The position numbers were made by a program, and so were the translations under genes. The notes beneath the pieces were generated by a model. That model was not told the DNA's origin and did not search any database. It saw only the letters and a list, made by a program, of their open reading frames with translations. 48,865 nt of DNA, from the NCBI RefSeq assembly GCF_016863255.1, contig NZ_BOON01000064.1:1-48865 (forward strand), given 5' to 3'. Source of the stretch: Planosporangium mesophilum (GTDB lineage Bacteria; Actinomycetota; Actinomycetes; Mycobacteriales; Micromonosporaceae). Every line of letters begins with the position of its first letter. Position 1 is the first letter of the stretch. This document shows, one piece after another, positions 1 to 7,935 of the stretch.

Positions 1-1191
1 CGAGGTGATCACCTTGACCACGTCGGCGATCTGGGCGGACGACTCGCCGAGCTTGCTCATCGTCTCCGTGGTGTTGGCGGCGACGTGGACGGCCTGGGCG
101 GCCACCTTGACCGCCTCGTTGGCGTTGTGCGAGATCTCCCCGATCGAGGAGCCCATCTCCTCCGAACCGGACGCGACCGTCTGCACGTTGCGCGACACCT
201 CTTCGGCGGTTTCGGCGACCACGTTGGCCTGCGCCGACATCTGCTGTGCGGACGCGGCCATCGAGCCGCTCACCTCGTTGAGGTGCTGCGAATTGGTGCT
301 CAGCGCCCCGGAGGTGTCGACGATGCGCGACACGGTGTCGCGCATCGACATCCGCATCCGCTCCAGCGCGGCGGCCATCTCGCCGACCTCGTCGCGGCTG
401 TCGATCGTGACGGCCTCGCCGAGGTCACCGTCGGCCATCTTGCCGAGCACGTCCCGCACCCGGCGTACGGGGGAGACGATGAGGCGGTAGGTCCACAGCG
501 CGACGACGCCGCCCAGCACGAGGCCGACCGCGGCCGCCACGATCGTCAGGACCAGGACGGTGCGCGCGGTGTTCTCGGCATCCTTGTTCGCCGCCGCCCG
601 GTCTTTGTTCACCGACGCGACGAGCTTGTCGGTCGAGGTGACCAGCTTGCCGAAGAGGTCGTTGGAGTCGCCGTTCAGGATCGCGACGGCCTCGGCGGTG
701 CCGGCGGGCGTGTTCTTCTTCAACGCAGTGACGATCTTGTCGTCGGTGGCGAAGACGGCCTGCCACTCCGTGCGGATCTCGGCCATGAGCGCCTTCTGCT
801 CGGGGCTCATCCACTGTTCGTGCACGCCGTCGAGCACGCCATGCAGGCTCTGTACCGCATCGAGGTAGCCCTTGCGGTTGGCGTTGTTCGGGTCGACCGC
901 GGCCGCCGGGCTCTTGGCGTAGCCGTCCAGGATGTACCAGGCCTGCCAGGCGATGATGTCGAGGTTGTACCAGGCGAGCAGCTTGGTCTCGCCCGCCACC
1001 ACAGTGAGGTTGGTGATCTGATTGCGGGCGGCGGCCTGCCGGGATGAGCCCCAGATGCCGACGCCGGCCACGGCGATGACACCGAGGGCCAGGGCTACCA
1101 CTGTCGCGATGAACTTGGTGCCGATGCGGGTGTCGGCGTAGCGCTGGCGAAGTGAGCGCCGGCCACCTCCCGAAGTGATGCTGGTGCTCAC
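1..1191 (-). CDS. Methyl-accepting chemotaxis protein (3' end beyond window)
   Basis: Membrane chemoreceptor that passes ligand signals to CheA/CheW and the flagellar motor. The frame is open from a GTG at 1191 to the left edge (397 codons), so the C-terminus is missing. The GTG is preceded by AGGAG at a good distance. In order: a short cytoplasmic start, TM1 at about residues 26-48, a helical periplasmic sensor of about 155 residues (four-helix-bundle type), TM2 at about 205-230, a HAMP domain containing DGDLGEAVTIDSRDEVGEM, then the start of the coiled-coil MA signalling domain with SMAASAQQMSAQANVVAETAEEVSRNV split over two heptad stretches. The highly conserved hairpin tip lies outside the window. 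A chemoreceptor implies a motile stage, in this group usually motile spores. Family is certain; ligand unknown. Confidence 0.93.
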   Translation of the reverse strand, partial: MSTSITSGGGRRSLRQRYADTRIGTKFIATVVALALGVIAVAGVGIWGSSRQAAARNQITNLTVVAGETKLLAWYNLDIIAWQAWYILDGYAKSPAAAVDPNNANRKGYLDAVQSLHGVLDGVHEQWMSPEQKALMAEIRTEWQAVFATDDKIVTALKKNTPAGTAEAVAILNGDSNDLFGKLVTSTDKLVASVNKDRAAANKDAENTARTVLVLTIVAAAVGLVLGGVVALWTYRLIVSPVRRVRDVLGKMADGDLGEAVTIDSRDEVGEMAAALERMRMSMRDTVSRIVDTSGALSTNSQHLNEVSGSMAASAQQMSAQANVVAETAEEVSRNVQTVASGSEEMGSSIGEISHNANEAVKVAAQAVHVAANTTETMSKLGESSAQIADVVKVITS

Positions 1192-1549
1192 GATTCTCCT
1201 GTCTACGTCGCTGCCGCATGGCCATGGTCCGGGCCGCGTGAGCCAGTTCGCGACGTGCAGATGACGGACCGCGGGTCAGCGCTCCGGGCTGCTGTCAAGA
1301 CGGCTCACACCGCTCGGGACAGAAGCCGGCTGCACCGCATCGGAGACGTGCAGGGACCTCTGCTCCTCCACCCATCGGCACCCAATACGCCCGGTATAGG
1401 AATTTCGCGACATTCGGTCTGATCAGACGTCCGTCGCGTCGCGCGTCGGAAGAACATCGGAAAAACCGGCCACTTCAAGCCTAAACAGCCCAAGAATTCT
1501 GAGCCCCACGCATCGATACAGATGCGAAGCGTAATGATGGGGACCGGCC
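1192..1549. other. Intergenic region between divergent genes
   Basis: 358 bases with no convincing gene. It must carry the promoters of the chemoreceptor (leftward) and the secreted protein (rightward). On the minus strand GCCGAT (1374-1379) could be the -10 part of a flagellar sigma (FliA/WhiG-type) promoter, but I see no clear -35 partner, so this is weak. Base composition is less GC-rich around 1380-1500 than in the flanking genes. Confidence 0.5.
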
Positions 1550-2305
1550 GTGACAGTCGCCCGGCGGACCAGCCATTATTGCCCGATGCGAATCCTTCGA
1601 CTGGCTCTGGTCGGTCTGGCCGCCACGGCAGCGGTACTCGTGGGCCAGCGCGAAGCCTTGGCCTTCGAGAGCTTCTTCATGACCCTTTCACCCAGTTGGG
1701 GCCCTAGTACGACGCAGATTACGGCCAACTACATATTTTCGGCGAGCAACGGCCAGTGCGGCTTTCCGAGCGTTGCCTTCACCTGGGACGGGCGCGCGGT
1801 CGGCGAAGCACCGGTCACTCGCTCCGGCGGCTCGAGCCAGGGGTACTGCCTGGCGCGGCTGACCTTGACGCCGCCCAACGGATTGAACGCGCCAGGCCGG
1901 CACGTGGTGCGCGGCGAAGGCAAGGGCCACAAGAACCCGGTGAACGCCACCTTCACGATCACCGGCACCGCCGCTCCCACGCCGCCGGCGCGGTCGGCCA
2001 CCCCGACGGCCGCCGCCCGCCCCCAGTCGACCACCAAGCCGTCCGCCCGCCCGTCGGCGAGCGCGTCGCCCAGCGCGACCCCGAGCGCGAGTACCGAAGC
2101 GGCCGGCGTGCCGACCGAGTCGACGTCGACGATCCCCCAGGCCGTGGTGAAGTCCTCGTCCGGCGGAAGCTCCACCGGTACGGTCATCGCCATTGTCGTG
2201 ATGGCCTTGACGATCATCGGCGCCGGGCTACTGGCCGGCCTGGTACTCCGCAAACGCGGCGACGGCGAGGACGGACCCGTGGAGATCCTGCCGACCGGGT
2301 CCTGA
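1550..2305 (+). CDS. Secreted, C-terminally membrane-anchored protein of unknown function
   Basis: 251 residues. The GTG at 1550 has GGGGA six bases upstream; an in-frame ATG at 1586 gives a tidier signal peptide (MRILRLALVGLAATAAVLVG) but has no ribosome site, so the start is uncertain. After the signal peptide, residues about 40-140 look like a beta-sandwich (Ig-like) domain with two Cys (NGQCGF and GYCLA) that could form a disulfide. Residues 145-200 are a Pro/Ser/Thr/Ala linker with repeated SAS/SPSA motifs, followed by a TM helix (TVIAIVVMALTIIGAGLLAG) and a short basic then acidic tail (LRKRGDGEDG). This is the layout of an actinobacterial cell-surface protein on a stalk; there is no LPXTG motif. 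No function can be assigned. Confidence 0.75.
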   Translation: MTVARRTSHYCPMRILRLALVGLAATAAVLVGQREALAFESFFMTLSPSWGPSTTQITANYIFSASNGQCGFPSVAFTWDGRAVGEAPVTRSGGSSQGYCLARLTLTPPNGLNAPGRHVVRGEGKGHKNPVNATFTITGTAAPTPPARSATPTAAARPQSTTKPSARPSASASPSATPSASTEAAGVPTESTSTIPQAVVKSSSGGSSTGTVIAIVVMALTIIGAGLLAGLVLRKRGDGEDGPVEILPTGS

Positions 2306-2350
2306 TCACCCGTCCGGGCAGGTCGCGTCGCGGGGCGCCAAGGCACCGAC

Positions 2351-2356
2351 TAACGT
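2351..2356 (+). promoter_or_regulatory. Putative -10 of a leaderless promoter (quinone oxidoreductase)
   Basis: TAACGT ends seven bases before the GTG at 2364, so transcription would begin at or next to the start codon. No -35 and no ribosome site are visible. The same TAACGT spacing recurs before other genes in this window (30613, 44133). Confidence 0.5.
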
Positions 2357-2363
2357 CATCAAC

Positions 2364-3344
2364 GTGTACGCGGTGACGATCACTGAGCCGGGCGGCCCCG
2401 AGGTTCTGCAATGGACCGAGGTGCCCGATCCCGAGCCACAGCCGGGCGAGGTTCTGATCAACGTGACCGCCACCGCGGTCAACCGCGCGGACGTGATGCA
2501 GCGCCAGGGCCAGTACCCGCCGCCGCCGGGCGCGCCGCCGTACCCGGGCCTGGAGTGCTCCGGGACCATCGAGCGGGTCGCCGAGGGCGTCGAGGGCTGG
2601 ACGCCCGGCGACGAGGTCTGCGCCCTGCTCGGCGGTGGAGGGTACGCGCAGAAGGTCGCCGTCGCGGCCACGCAGCTCCTGCCGAAGCCGAGGACGGTGA
2701 GCCTCGACGACGCGGCCGCCCTGCCCGAGGTCGCCTGCACCGTGTGGTCCAACGTGACCGATCTGGCGAAGCTCAAGCGGGGCGAGACGTTCCTGGTCCA
2801 CGGCGGCGGCAGCGGGATCGGTACGTTCGCCATCCAGTACACGAAGGCGCTGGGGGCGAGGGTCGTCACCACGGCCCGCCGGTCCAAGCACGACGCGCTC
2901 AAGGAGCTGGGCGCCGACGTCACCATCGACTACTCGACGCAGGACTTCGCGGAGCTGCTGAAGGGCCAGGTCGACGTCGTCCTCGACATCATGGGCGGCT
3001 CCTACCTCGGCAAGAACGTCACGGTACTGGCTACCTACGGCCGGCTGGTGGTGATCGCCACCCAGGGCGGCCGCAAGGGCGAGCTGGATCTCGGCGCGCT
3101 GTTGGCGAAGCGTGGCCTGGTCGCCGCCAACACCCTTCGGGCCCGGCCGGCCGACGAGAAGGCCGCCATCGTCCGGGGGGTGCACCAGCAGGTCTGGCCG
3201 CTGATCGATGCGGGCCGGATCCGGCCGATCATCTACCGGAAGCTGCCGATGACGGAGGCCGCCGAGGCACACCGGCTGCTCGAGTCGAGCGAGCACATCG
3301 GCAAGATCGTGCTGGTCAACCCCGACGCGATCAGCGGGGCGTGA
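2364..3344 (+). CDS. NAD(P)H quinone oxidoreductase (zinc-type alcohol dehydrogenase superfamily, PIG3-like)
   Basis: 326-residue medium-chain reductase of the quinone oxidoreductase branch, which reduces quinones with NADPH. An N-terminal GroES-like domain starts MYAVTITEPGGPEVL and contains NRADVMQRQGQYPPPPG and PGLECSGTI, typical of the PIG3 group. No zinc-binding Cys set is present, as expected. The Rossmann domain follows with HGGGSGIGTFAIQ (about residues 150-162), then TTARRSKHDALKELGADVTIDY. The GTG start follows a TAACGT hexamer by seven bases and has no ribosome site, so it is probably leaderless. It is convergent with soxR, whose family often regulates quinone-handling enzymes. A 20-bp tandem duplication spans its stop codon. 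Confidence 0.92.
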   Translation: MYAVTITEPGGPEVLQWTEVPDPEPQPGEVLINVTATAVNRADVMQRQGQYPPPPGAPPYPGLECSGTIERVAEGVEGWTPGDEVCALLGGGGYAQKVAVAATQLLPKPRTVSLDDAAALPEVACTVWSNVTDLAKLKRGETFLVHGGGSGIGTFAIQYTKALGARVVTTARRSKHDALKELGADVTIDYSTQDFAELLKGQVDVVLDIMGGSYLGKNVTVLATYGRLVVIATQGGRKGELDLGALLAKRGLVAANTLRARPADEKAAIVRGVHQQVWPLIDAGRIRPIIYRKLPMTEAAEAHRLLESSEHIGKIVLVNPDAISGA

Positions 3345-3372
3345 CGAAGCGCAGCGGGGCGTGACGAAGCGC
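3333..3372. repeat. Perfect 20-bp tandem duplication spanning a stop codon
   Basis: The unit AGCGGGGCGTGACGAAGCGC occupies 3333-3352 and is repeated exactly at 3353-3372. The first copy contains the TGA stop of the quinone oxidoreductase. Just downstream (about 3379-3397) is a degenerate copy of the end of the coding sequence (3315-3338), so a slightly longer segment may have been duplicated between this gene and soxR. Confidence 0.9.
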
Positions 3373-3379
3373 AGCGCGG

Positions 3380-3820
3380 TCAGCCCCGACGCATCAGCCT
3401 GACCGGGCCCGGCCCCTGCTCGGCCAGCTCGTCTCCGTGGTTGTAGAGCCCGCACGTCTTCAACGACAGGCACCCGCAGCCGATGCAGCCGTCGAGCCGG
3501 TCGCGCAGCCGCTCCATGAGCGCGATCTGCTCGTCCAGGCGGCTGCGCCAGGCGCGGGACAGCCTGGTCCAGTCAGTCCTGGTGGGCGTACGCCCGGCCG
3601 GCAGATCAGCCAGCGCCGCGCCGATCTCCTCAAGGGGCACGCCGACCTGCGCCGACACCCGGATGAACGCCACCCGCCGCAGCATCGAGCGCTCGTACCG
3701 GCGCTGGTTGCCCCCGGTACGGGTGGACGAGATCAGGCCGAGGCGCTCGTAGTACCGCAGCGCGGACGGAGCAACGCCGCTGCGCGCGGACAGCTCGCCG
3801 ATCGTCAGCAGATCGTGCAT
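3380..3820 (-). CDS. soxR: Redox-sensing MerR-family regulator SoxR
   Basis: 146 residues from the ATG at 3820, which has AGGGA five bases upstream; an adjoining in-frame GTG at 3823 is too close to that site. An N-terminal MerR winged helix (LTIGELSARSGVAPSALRYYERLGL) is followed by a dimerisation helix and the SoxR-specific iron-sulfur cluster motif C112-x2-C115-x-C117-x5-C123 (CIGCGCLSLKTC). The [2Fe-2S] cluster is oxidised by redox-cycling compounds, switching the promoter on. The gene is divergent from the split transketolase, with a MerR-type inverted repeat and a 19-bp spacer promoter between them, and convergent with a quinone oxidoreductase. In actinobacteria SoxR usually answers redox-active metabolites directly, without SoxS. 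Confidence 0.96.
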   Translation of the reverse strand: MHDLLTIGELSARSGVAPSALRYYERLGLISSTRTGGNQRRYERSMLRRVAFIRVSAQVGVPLEEIGAALADLPAGRTPTRTDWTRLSRAWRSRLDEQIALMERLRDRLDGCIGCGCLSLKTCGLYNHGDELAEQGPGPVRLMRRG

Positions 3821-3829
3821 CACAGTCCC

Positions 3830-3860
3830 TTGAGTTGAAGCTCACTTCAACTTGCAGTGT
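3830..3860 (+). promoter_or_regulatory. SoxR-type promoter and operator (19-bp spacer)
   Basis: A perfect 8-bp inverted repeat, AGTTGAAG (3833-3840) and CTTCAACT (3845-3852), is separated by CTCA. It sits between a -35-like TTGAGT (3830-3835) and a -10-like CAGTGT (3855-3860; A at its second and T at its sixth position). The spacer (3836-3854) is 19 bp, the over-long spacing that MerR/SoxR activators correct by twisting DNA. The predicted transcript start falls at the transketolase ATG (3867). The box also lies 13 bases upstream of soxR, so autoregulation is likely. Confidence 0.75.
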
Positions 3861-3866
3861 AGGGAC

Positions 3867-4577
3867 ATGACCGCAGCGACGACTACCCGATCGACCCGGC
3901 CACCCGAGCTGATGACCGCGCTACGCCGGGTGACCGGCGACGTGAAGCACGCGCCCGCCGCACTCTCCACTCTGGACGTGCTCTGGGTGCTCTACGACCG
4001 GATCCTGCGAGTGGACCCGACGCGCCCCGACGCGCCGGAGCGGGACCGGTTCCTCCTGTCCAAGGGGCACGGGCCGGCCGCGTACTACGCCGTACTCGCG
4101 ACCAAGGGCTTCTTCCCCGCCGACTGGCTGGACGACCTGGCCGGTCCGGCCAGCCGCCTCGGCCACCACCCGGACCGCACCCTGGTACCCGGGACGGAGA
4201 TCAGCTCGGGCTCGCTCGGCCACGGCCTGGGGCTCTCGGTCGGCACCGCGCTCGGGCTGCGCGCCCAGGGACTGACCTCGCCGCACGTGTACGTGCTGGT
4301 CGGCGACGCCGAACTGGACGAGGGCTCCAACCACGAGGCGGTCGCGTACGCGGGGGCGACCGGCCTGGACAACCTGACCGCCATCGTGATCGACAACCGG
4401 TCGGCCACCCACGGCTGGCCGGGCGGCATCGCGAGCCGCTTCGCGGTCAACGGCTGGACCACCGCGGACGTGGACGGTCGCGACCACGACGCCATCGCCA
4501 CCGGCTTGCGTCAACGGATACCCCACCGGCCGCACGTGGTCGTGGCCCGCGTCGAGCCCAAGTTCGAGGGAGCCTGA
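3867..4577 (+). CDS. Transketolase N-terminal (thiamine diphosphate-binding) subunit
   Basis: 236 residues from the ATG at 3867. An in-frame TTG at 3852 overlaps the operator and is unlikely. This is the N-terminal half of a split transketolase: LSKGHGPAAYYAVL, SSGSLGHGLGLSVGTALGLR and the thiamine diphosphate motif GDAELDEGSNHEA ending in AIVIDNRS. Transketolases move two-carbon ketol units between sugar phosphates in the non-oxidative pentose phosphate pathway. The partner half starts two bases after this stop, so they are translated together. The ATG lies six bases after the putative -10, so the mRNA should be leaderless and under SoxR control. Actual substrate not determined; homologous split pairs also serve specialised sugar pathways. 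Confidence 0.9.
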   Translation: MTAATTTRSTRPPELMTALRRVTGDVKHAPAALSTLDVLWVLYDRILRVDPTRPDAPERDRFLLSKGHGPAAYYAVLATKGFFPADWLDDLAGPASRLGHHPDRTLVPGTEISSGSLGHGLGLSVGTALGLRAQGLTSPHVYVLVGDAELDEGSNHEAVAYAGATGLDNLTAIVIDNRSATHGWPGGIASRFAVNGWTTADVDGRDHDAIATGLRQRIPHRPHVVVARVEPKFEGA

Positions 4578-4579
4578 TA

Positions 4580-5494
4580 ATGCGTGAGGACTTCATCCGT
4601 ACGACCACCGCGCTGCTCGACGACGACCCCCGTACCGCCGTGGTCCTCGCCGACATCTCAGCCGAGCGTTTCGCCCCGGCCGCGGAGCGGCACCCGGACC
4701 GGGTGGTCAACGTCGGCATCCGCGAGCAGCTGATGGTCGGCGTGGCCGGCGGGCTGGCCCTGACCGGCCTGCGGCCGTACGTGCACTCCTACGCGACGTT
4801 CCTGATCGACAGGGCGTACGAGCAGATCAAGCTCGACCTCGACCACCAGCGGGCCGGCGCGGTCCTGGTCAGCGTCGGCGCCTCCTACGACGCCTCGGAG
4901 GAGGGGCGCACGCACCAGTCGCCGGGCGACGTCTCGCTGATCGACACGCTCGACAGCACGTGGACGGTCCACGTACCGGGCCACTCCGACGAGGTACCCG
5001 ATCTCCTTCGCGCCGCCGCCGGCCACGACGACCCGGTGTACGTGCGGCTGTCGGCCCGGAGCAACAGCGTCGCCCACCCGGACGCGGACAGGCTGTCGGT
5101 GCTTCGCCGGGGAGACAAAGGGTCAGTGGTAGCGGTCGGCCCGATGCTGGACCGGGTCCTGGCGGCCACCGACGGGCTCGACGTGACGGTGGCGTACACG
5201 CACACGCCGCGCCCGTTCGACGCCGCCGGGCTGCGGGTGATCGTGGGCGACAACGCGATCACCGGCGACGGCGCGACCACCGGCAACAACGTCGTGCTCG
5301 TCGAGCCGTACCTCGCCGGCACGTCGGCCCGGTTCGTGACGGACGCGCTGTCAGACGTACCCCACCGGCTGCTGAGCCTCGGCGTCGGCCGTACCGACCT
5401 CCGCCGCTACGGGTCGCCCGACGATCACGAGCGGTGGCACGGCCTCGATCCCGCGACGCTCCGCGAGAAGATCGGCACGTTCATCGACCGGTAG
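4580..5494 (+). CDS. Transketolase C-terminal subunit
   Basis: 304 residues, starting two bases after the N-terminal subunit stops. It carries the pyrimidine-binding domain with the catalytic Glu context NVGIREQLMVGVAGGLAL (E about residue 49), the segment HSYATFLIDRAYEQIKLDL, and GRTHQSPGDVSLIDTL with the conserved HQ. A smaller C-terminal transketolase domain follows (SVVAVGPMLDRVLAA, then VLVEPYLAGTSARFV). It should pair with the preceding protein to give one active-site set per heterodimer. Its last 14 bases overlap the 3' end of the convergent serine hydrolase gene, so no terminator separates them. Confidence 0.88.
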   Translation: MREDFIRTTTALLDDDPRTAVVLADISAERFAPAAERHPDRVVNVGIREQLMVGVAGGLALTGLRPYVHSYATFLIDRAYEQIKLDLDHQRAGAVLVSVGASYDASEEGRTHQSPGDVSLIDTLDSTWTVHVPGHSDEVPDLLRAAAGHDDPVYVRLSARSNSVAHPDADRLSVLRRGDKGSVVAVGPMLDRVLAATDGLDVTVAYTHTPRPFDAAGLRVIVGDNAITGDGATTGNNVVLVEPYLAGTSARFVTDALSDVPHRLLSLGVGRTDLRRYGSPDDHERWHGLDPATLREKIGTFIDR

Positions 5495-6407
5495 CCCGCC
5501 CGGGCACGGTCACGTCGGCGGGCGTCGTCGCACCGAACACGGTGGCGACGACGTCGCTGACGGTGTGTACCCCGGCGTCGAGCGTGCCGCCCCCGGGCTG
5601 GTCGTACATGACCACCACGGCGTACCGGCCGTCCGGGCCGGCGAAGCCGATGCTGTGGGTGACCCAGTGCTTGACGTTGCCGTCGGTCGCGAGCGTCCAG
5701 CCGTTCGCGACGCCGGGCTGGTTGGGCGCGCCGGCGGCCCACACCCCCCAGTGCTGGACAGCGCCGGTGCGGCGCATCGCGGCGGTCAGGTAGTCACGGT
5801 CGGCCGGTACGGCGTGGTCGAGCAGGTATGTGACGAGGTGCAGCAGGTCGTCCGGTACGCATCTGAGGTTGTTCCAGCGCCGGAGAGCACCGGGCGAGAA
5901 CTCCAGCCCCGCCATCCCGTACCGCTGCTGGAGCCACGGCACCATGGTCTCCCTGCCGTACCGGTCCCACAGCGCGTCGGCCGCCCGGTCGGACGAGGTC
6001 TCCAGCATGTCGGCGAGGTTCCTGCGCGCCGTCGGGTCGAGCTTGATCTCGCCGCTGCGCGAGCGCTCGAGCAGGTTGGCCGCGATCGCGAGCTTCACCG
6101 TCGAGGAGGCCCGAAAGGGGCGCGCGACCCCGCCGGCCCGCCACTCGACGCCGGTCGTCCGGTCGCGGACGATCATCGCCAGGTTGCCGCCGGCCTTGCT
6201 GACGAGCTCCGTCGCGGCCTGGAAGCGCTGCTGCTGCGCGGGGTCCACCGGTACCGCGGGCGGCCCGTCGGCGACCGTCTGCACGCTCGCGGGTGGTGTC
6301 CCGGCTGCGGCTGGCGACGCGTAGGTGTGCACGTACCGCACCACGACCACCGACGAGACCGTGAGCACGAGGACTCCAGCGGCGATCATCAGTGGACTGC
6401 GGTGCAT
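5481..6407 (-). CDS. Secreted or membrane-anchored beta-lactamase-like serine hydrolase
   Basis: 308 residues from the ATG at 6407, preceded by GGAAG at eight bases; longer in-frame starts lack a ribosome site. A hydrophobic helix at residues 6-24 acts as signal or anchor, followed by a Pro/Ala linker. The catalytic domain has the S102-x2-K105 motif (SSTVK) and SSD at 138-140 in the place of the SDN box of class A beta-lactamases. The third box (KTG) is not evident; the equivalent region reads VANGW and later HSIGF. It belongs to the serine hydrolase group that includes class A beta-lactamases and DD-peptidase relatives. Resistance cannot be claimed from sequence; a cell-wall peptidase or esterase role is as likely. 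Confidence 0.8.
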   Translation of the reverse strand: MHRSPLMIAAGVLVLTVSSVVVVRYVHTYASPAAAGTPPASVQTVADGPPAVPVDPAQQQRFQAATELVSKAGGNLAMIVRDRTTGVEWRAGGVARPFRASSTVKLAIAANLLERSRSGEIKLDPTARRNLADMLETSSDRAADALWDRYGRETMVPWLQQRYGMAGLEFSPGALRRWNNLRCVPDDLLHLVTYLLDHAVPADRDYLTAAMRRTGAVQHWGVWAAGAPNQPGVANGWTLATDGNVKHWVTHSIGFAGPDGRYAVVVMYDQPGGGTLDAGVHTVSDVVATVFGATTPADVTVPGRATGR

Positions 6408-6488
6408 CGTCGTGGCTTCCTGACCCGGTGTGGATCCTGACCCGTCCGGCCGGGATCCAAGGTCACCAAGGTAACAGGCCAGCAGCCT

Positions 6489-6544
6489 CATGATCGAGGT
6501 GGCGAGACGGCTGCGGGTGCAGTCGTCTCGCCACCTCGATCATG
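6489..6544. terminator. Long perfect hairpin between the hydrolase and bldC
   Basis: Left arm 6489-6509 and right arm 6524-6544 are exact reverse complements (21 bp), beginning CATGATCGAGG, with a 14-base loop. There is no T-tract. It lies just downstream of bldC and about 80 bases upstream of the hydrolase start, both on the minus strand, so it probably ends bldC transcription. It resembles three other intergenic stems in this window that contain GATC. Confidence 0.65.
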
Positions 6545-6566
6545 GCCGGGTGCGCCGGGTGTTACG

Positions 6567-6776
6567 TCAGTCGCCCACCCGCTGCGAGGGAATCTGTCCC
6601 TGCAGCAGGGCTCGGACCTCCGACTCACGGTAACGCCGGTGGCCACCCAAAGTGCGAATCGCACTTAGTTTGCCCGCCTTCGCCCACCGGGTCACGGTCT
6701 TCGGGTCGACACGGAACATCGACGCAACCTCCGCCGGTGTAAGCAGCGGCTCAGGTTCATGCGTACGCGATGCCAT
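6567..6776 (-). CDS. bldC: Developmental regulator BldC (MerR-like DNA-binding)
   Basis: 69 residues consisting almost only of a MerR-type winged helix-turn-helix: LLTPAEVASMFRVDPKTVTRWAKAGKLSAIRTLGGHRRYRESEVRALL (motif spans residues about 11-58). There is no effector domain, the hallmark of BldC, which binds head-to-tail on direct repeats and holds back sporulation genes. GGAGG stands eight bases before the ATG. The neighbouring unknown gene and vdh are, from memory, arranged as in Streptomyces, supporting orthology. A 300-base upstream region gives room for complex regulation. Confidence 0.96.
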   Translation of the reverse strand: MASRTHEPEPLLTPAEVASMFRVDPKTVTRWAKAGKLSAIRTLGGHRRYRESEVRALLQGQIPSQRVGD

Positions 6777-7095
6777 CGGTCACTCCTCCACAGGTACCCC
6801 ATTGACGTCTGCCGGTGTCCCGCCGGTCGACGCGTTTCTCATGGTCCGGCTAGTCCGCGATGTCCGACATGGGCCGAACGGTTGAAGGTCCCTGTATAGA
6901 TGGATGATGAATCGGCCAGTTTTTGGCCTTTTAACCGGATCCTAGTGCATAAAACGGGCGTCACGCTACCCGAAGTGACCGTCAAAACGCGAAATCCGCT
7001 CGCGTTTGGCGGGCCCCAAAATTCACTCATAAGATAAAAAGCACCGAAACGGACCGCCCCGTATGGTACGGCCGGCGTCCACCGACGAACCGACG
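6777..7095. other. Long upstream region of bldC
   Basis: 319 bases with no gene, more AT-rich than its surroundings. On the minus strand, -10-like hexamers TAGGAT (complement of about 6939-6944) and TATACA (about 6892-6897) precede bldC, and TTGACG occurs near 6980-6985. I cannot pair these firmly. A small GGCCA/TGGCC stem with an A/T-rich loop near 6914-6928 may end the upstream unknown gene. Confidence 0.4.
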
Positions 7096-7935
7096 TCAGT
7101 TGCAGCGTTCGAGCAGTTGAACCGCTCGCCAGCGCTCCACCAACCGCTCATATGCCGAGGTGGCGGAGTCCGCCTCCCCCCGGCCGACGGCCGCGAGACC
7201 CGCCGCGACGAGCCCCGGCGAGTCGTCCGCGTTGAGGGAGTCGTCGGATAGCAGATTGACAAGTCCGCCGTAGTCCAACTCGACCACGGAGCGTGGATGG
7301 AACTCCTCCAACCACCGCGCCGTCTCCTCTACGGCGGCCGTGATCGGAGCGTCCCCCAGCGACCGCCGCAGGACCGAGTGCGCCCGGTGCGCCCGCCGCC
7401 GGGCCTTGGAGATCTCCGTGCGGTACCGCAGCACCCGCCGTTCGGGGCGCAGCGTCAGCTCGCGCTCGGACAGGTCCACGAACACGAACCAGCGCAGCGG
7501 CACGCCCCACGTGGCCACCTGCTCGTGTACGCGCGGAAGGCCGCGTTCGAGTACCCGTGAGCCGTTGCGCCAGTCCTCGATCACGCTCCTGGCGAGCCCG
7601 GCGAACAAGGGTGGTACGAACGCGTCGGCGAGGACGCCCGGTACGCCGTCACGGGCGGTCAGCGCGGCCTCGGCCACCCGGACCCGCAGGTTCCAGGGGC
7701 AGATCAGCAACGTCTCGTCGGATTCGAGCACGTACGCCTCGTCGGGCAGCTCCGGCAGCCGGGTCCAGCCCGCACCGAGCGCCTCCAGTACGGTCGCGCG
7801 CTGACGCCCGGGGCCCTCGGCGGGGGCCACCGCACGCCCCTCCTTGACGTAGCGGCGCCAGTACTCCTGCCGTTCCCGGTCGAAGGCGGTCAACGGCTCG
7901 TACACGCGGAGATACGAAGCGAACAGTGACGGCAC
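7096..7935 (-). CDS. Conserved actinobacterial protein of unknown function
   Basis: 279 residues from a GTG at 7935 (protein begins MPSLFASYLRVYEPLTAF). The frame stays open upstream, but those residues are antisense to vdh and not protein-like. The sequence is rich in Arg, Glu and Leu and mostly helical. Recognisable landmarks are ERQEYWRRYV, LLICPWNLRVRVAEAAL, IEDWRNGSRVLERGLPRVHEQVATWGVP and RWFVFVDLSERELTL. No signal peptide or TM segment is present, so it is cytosolic. From memory an equivalent gene lies between bldC and vdh in Streptomyces, so it is an ancient passenger of this block. No catalytic motif is visible and no function is assigned. Confidence 0.82.
   Translation of the reverse strand: MPSLFASYLRVYEPLTAFDRERQEYWRRYVKEGRAVAPAEGPGRQRATVLEALGAGWTRLPELPDEAYVLESDETLLICPWNLRVRVAEAALTARDGVPGVLADAFVPPLFAGLARSVIEDWRNGSRVLERGLPRVHEQVATWGVPLRWFVFVDLSERELTLRPERRVLRYRTEISKARRRAHRAHSVLRRSLGDAPITAAVEETARWLEEFHPRSVVELDYGGLVNLLSDDSLNADDSPGLVAAGLAAVGRGEADSATSAYERLVERWRAVQLLERCN

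Noticed and set aside
1305-1493. 62-codon minus-strand frame between the chemoreceptor and the secreted protein
   Set aside because: No ribosome site and no recognisable features; treated as promoter region.
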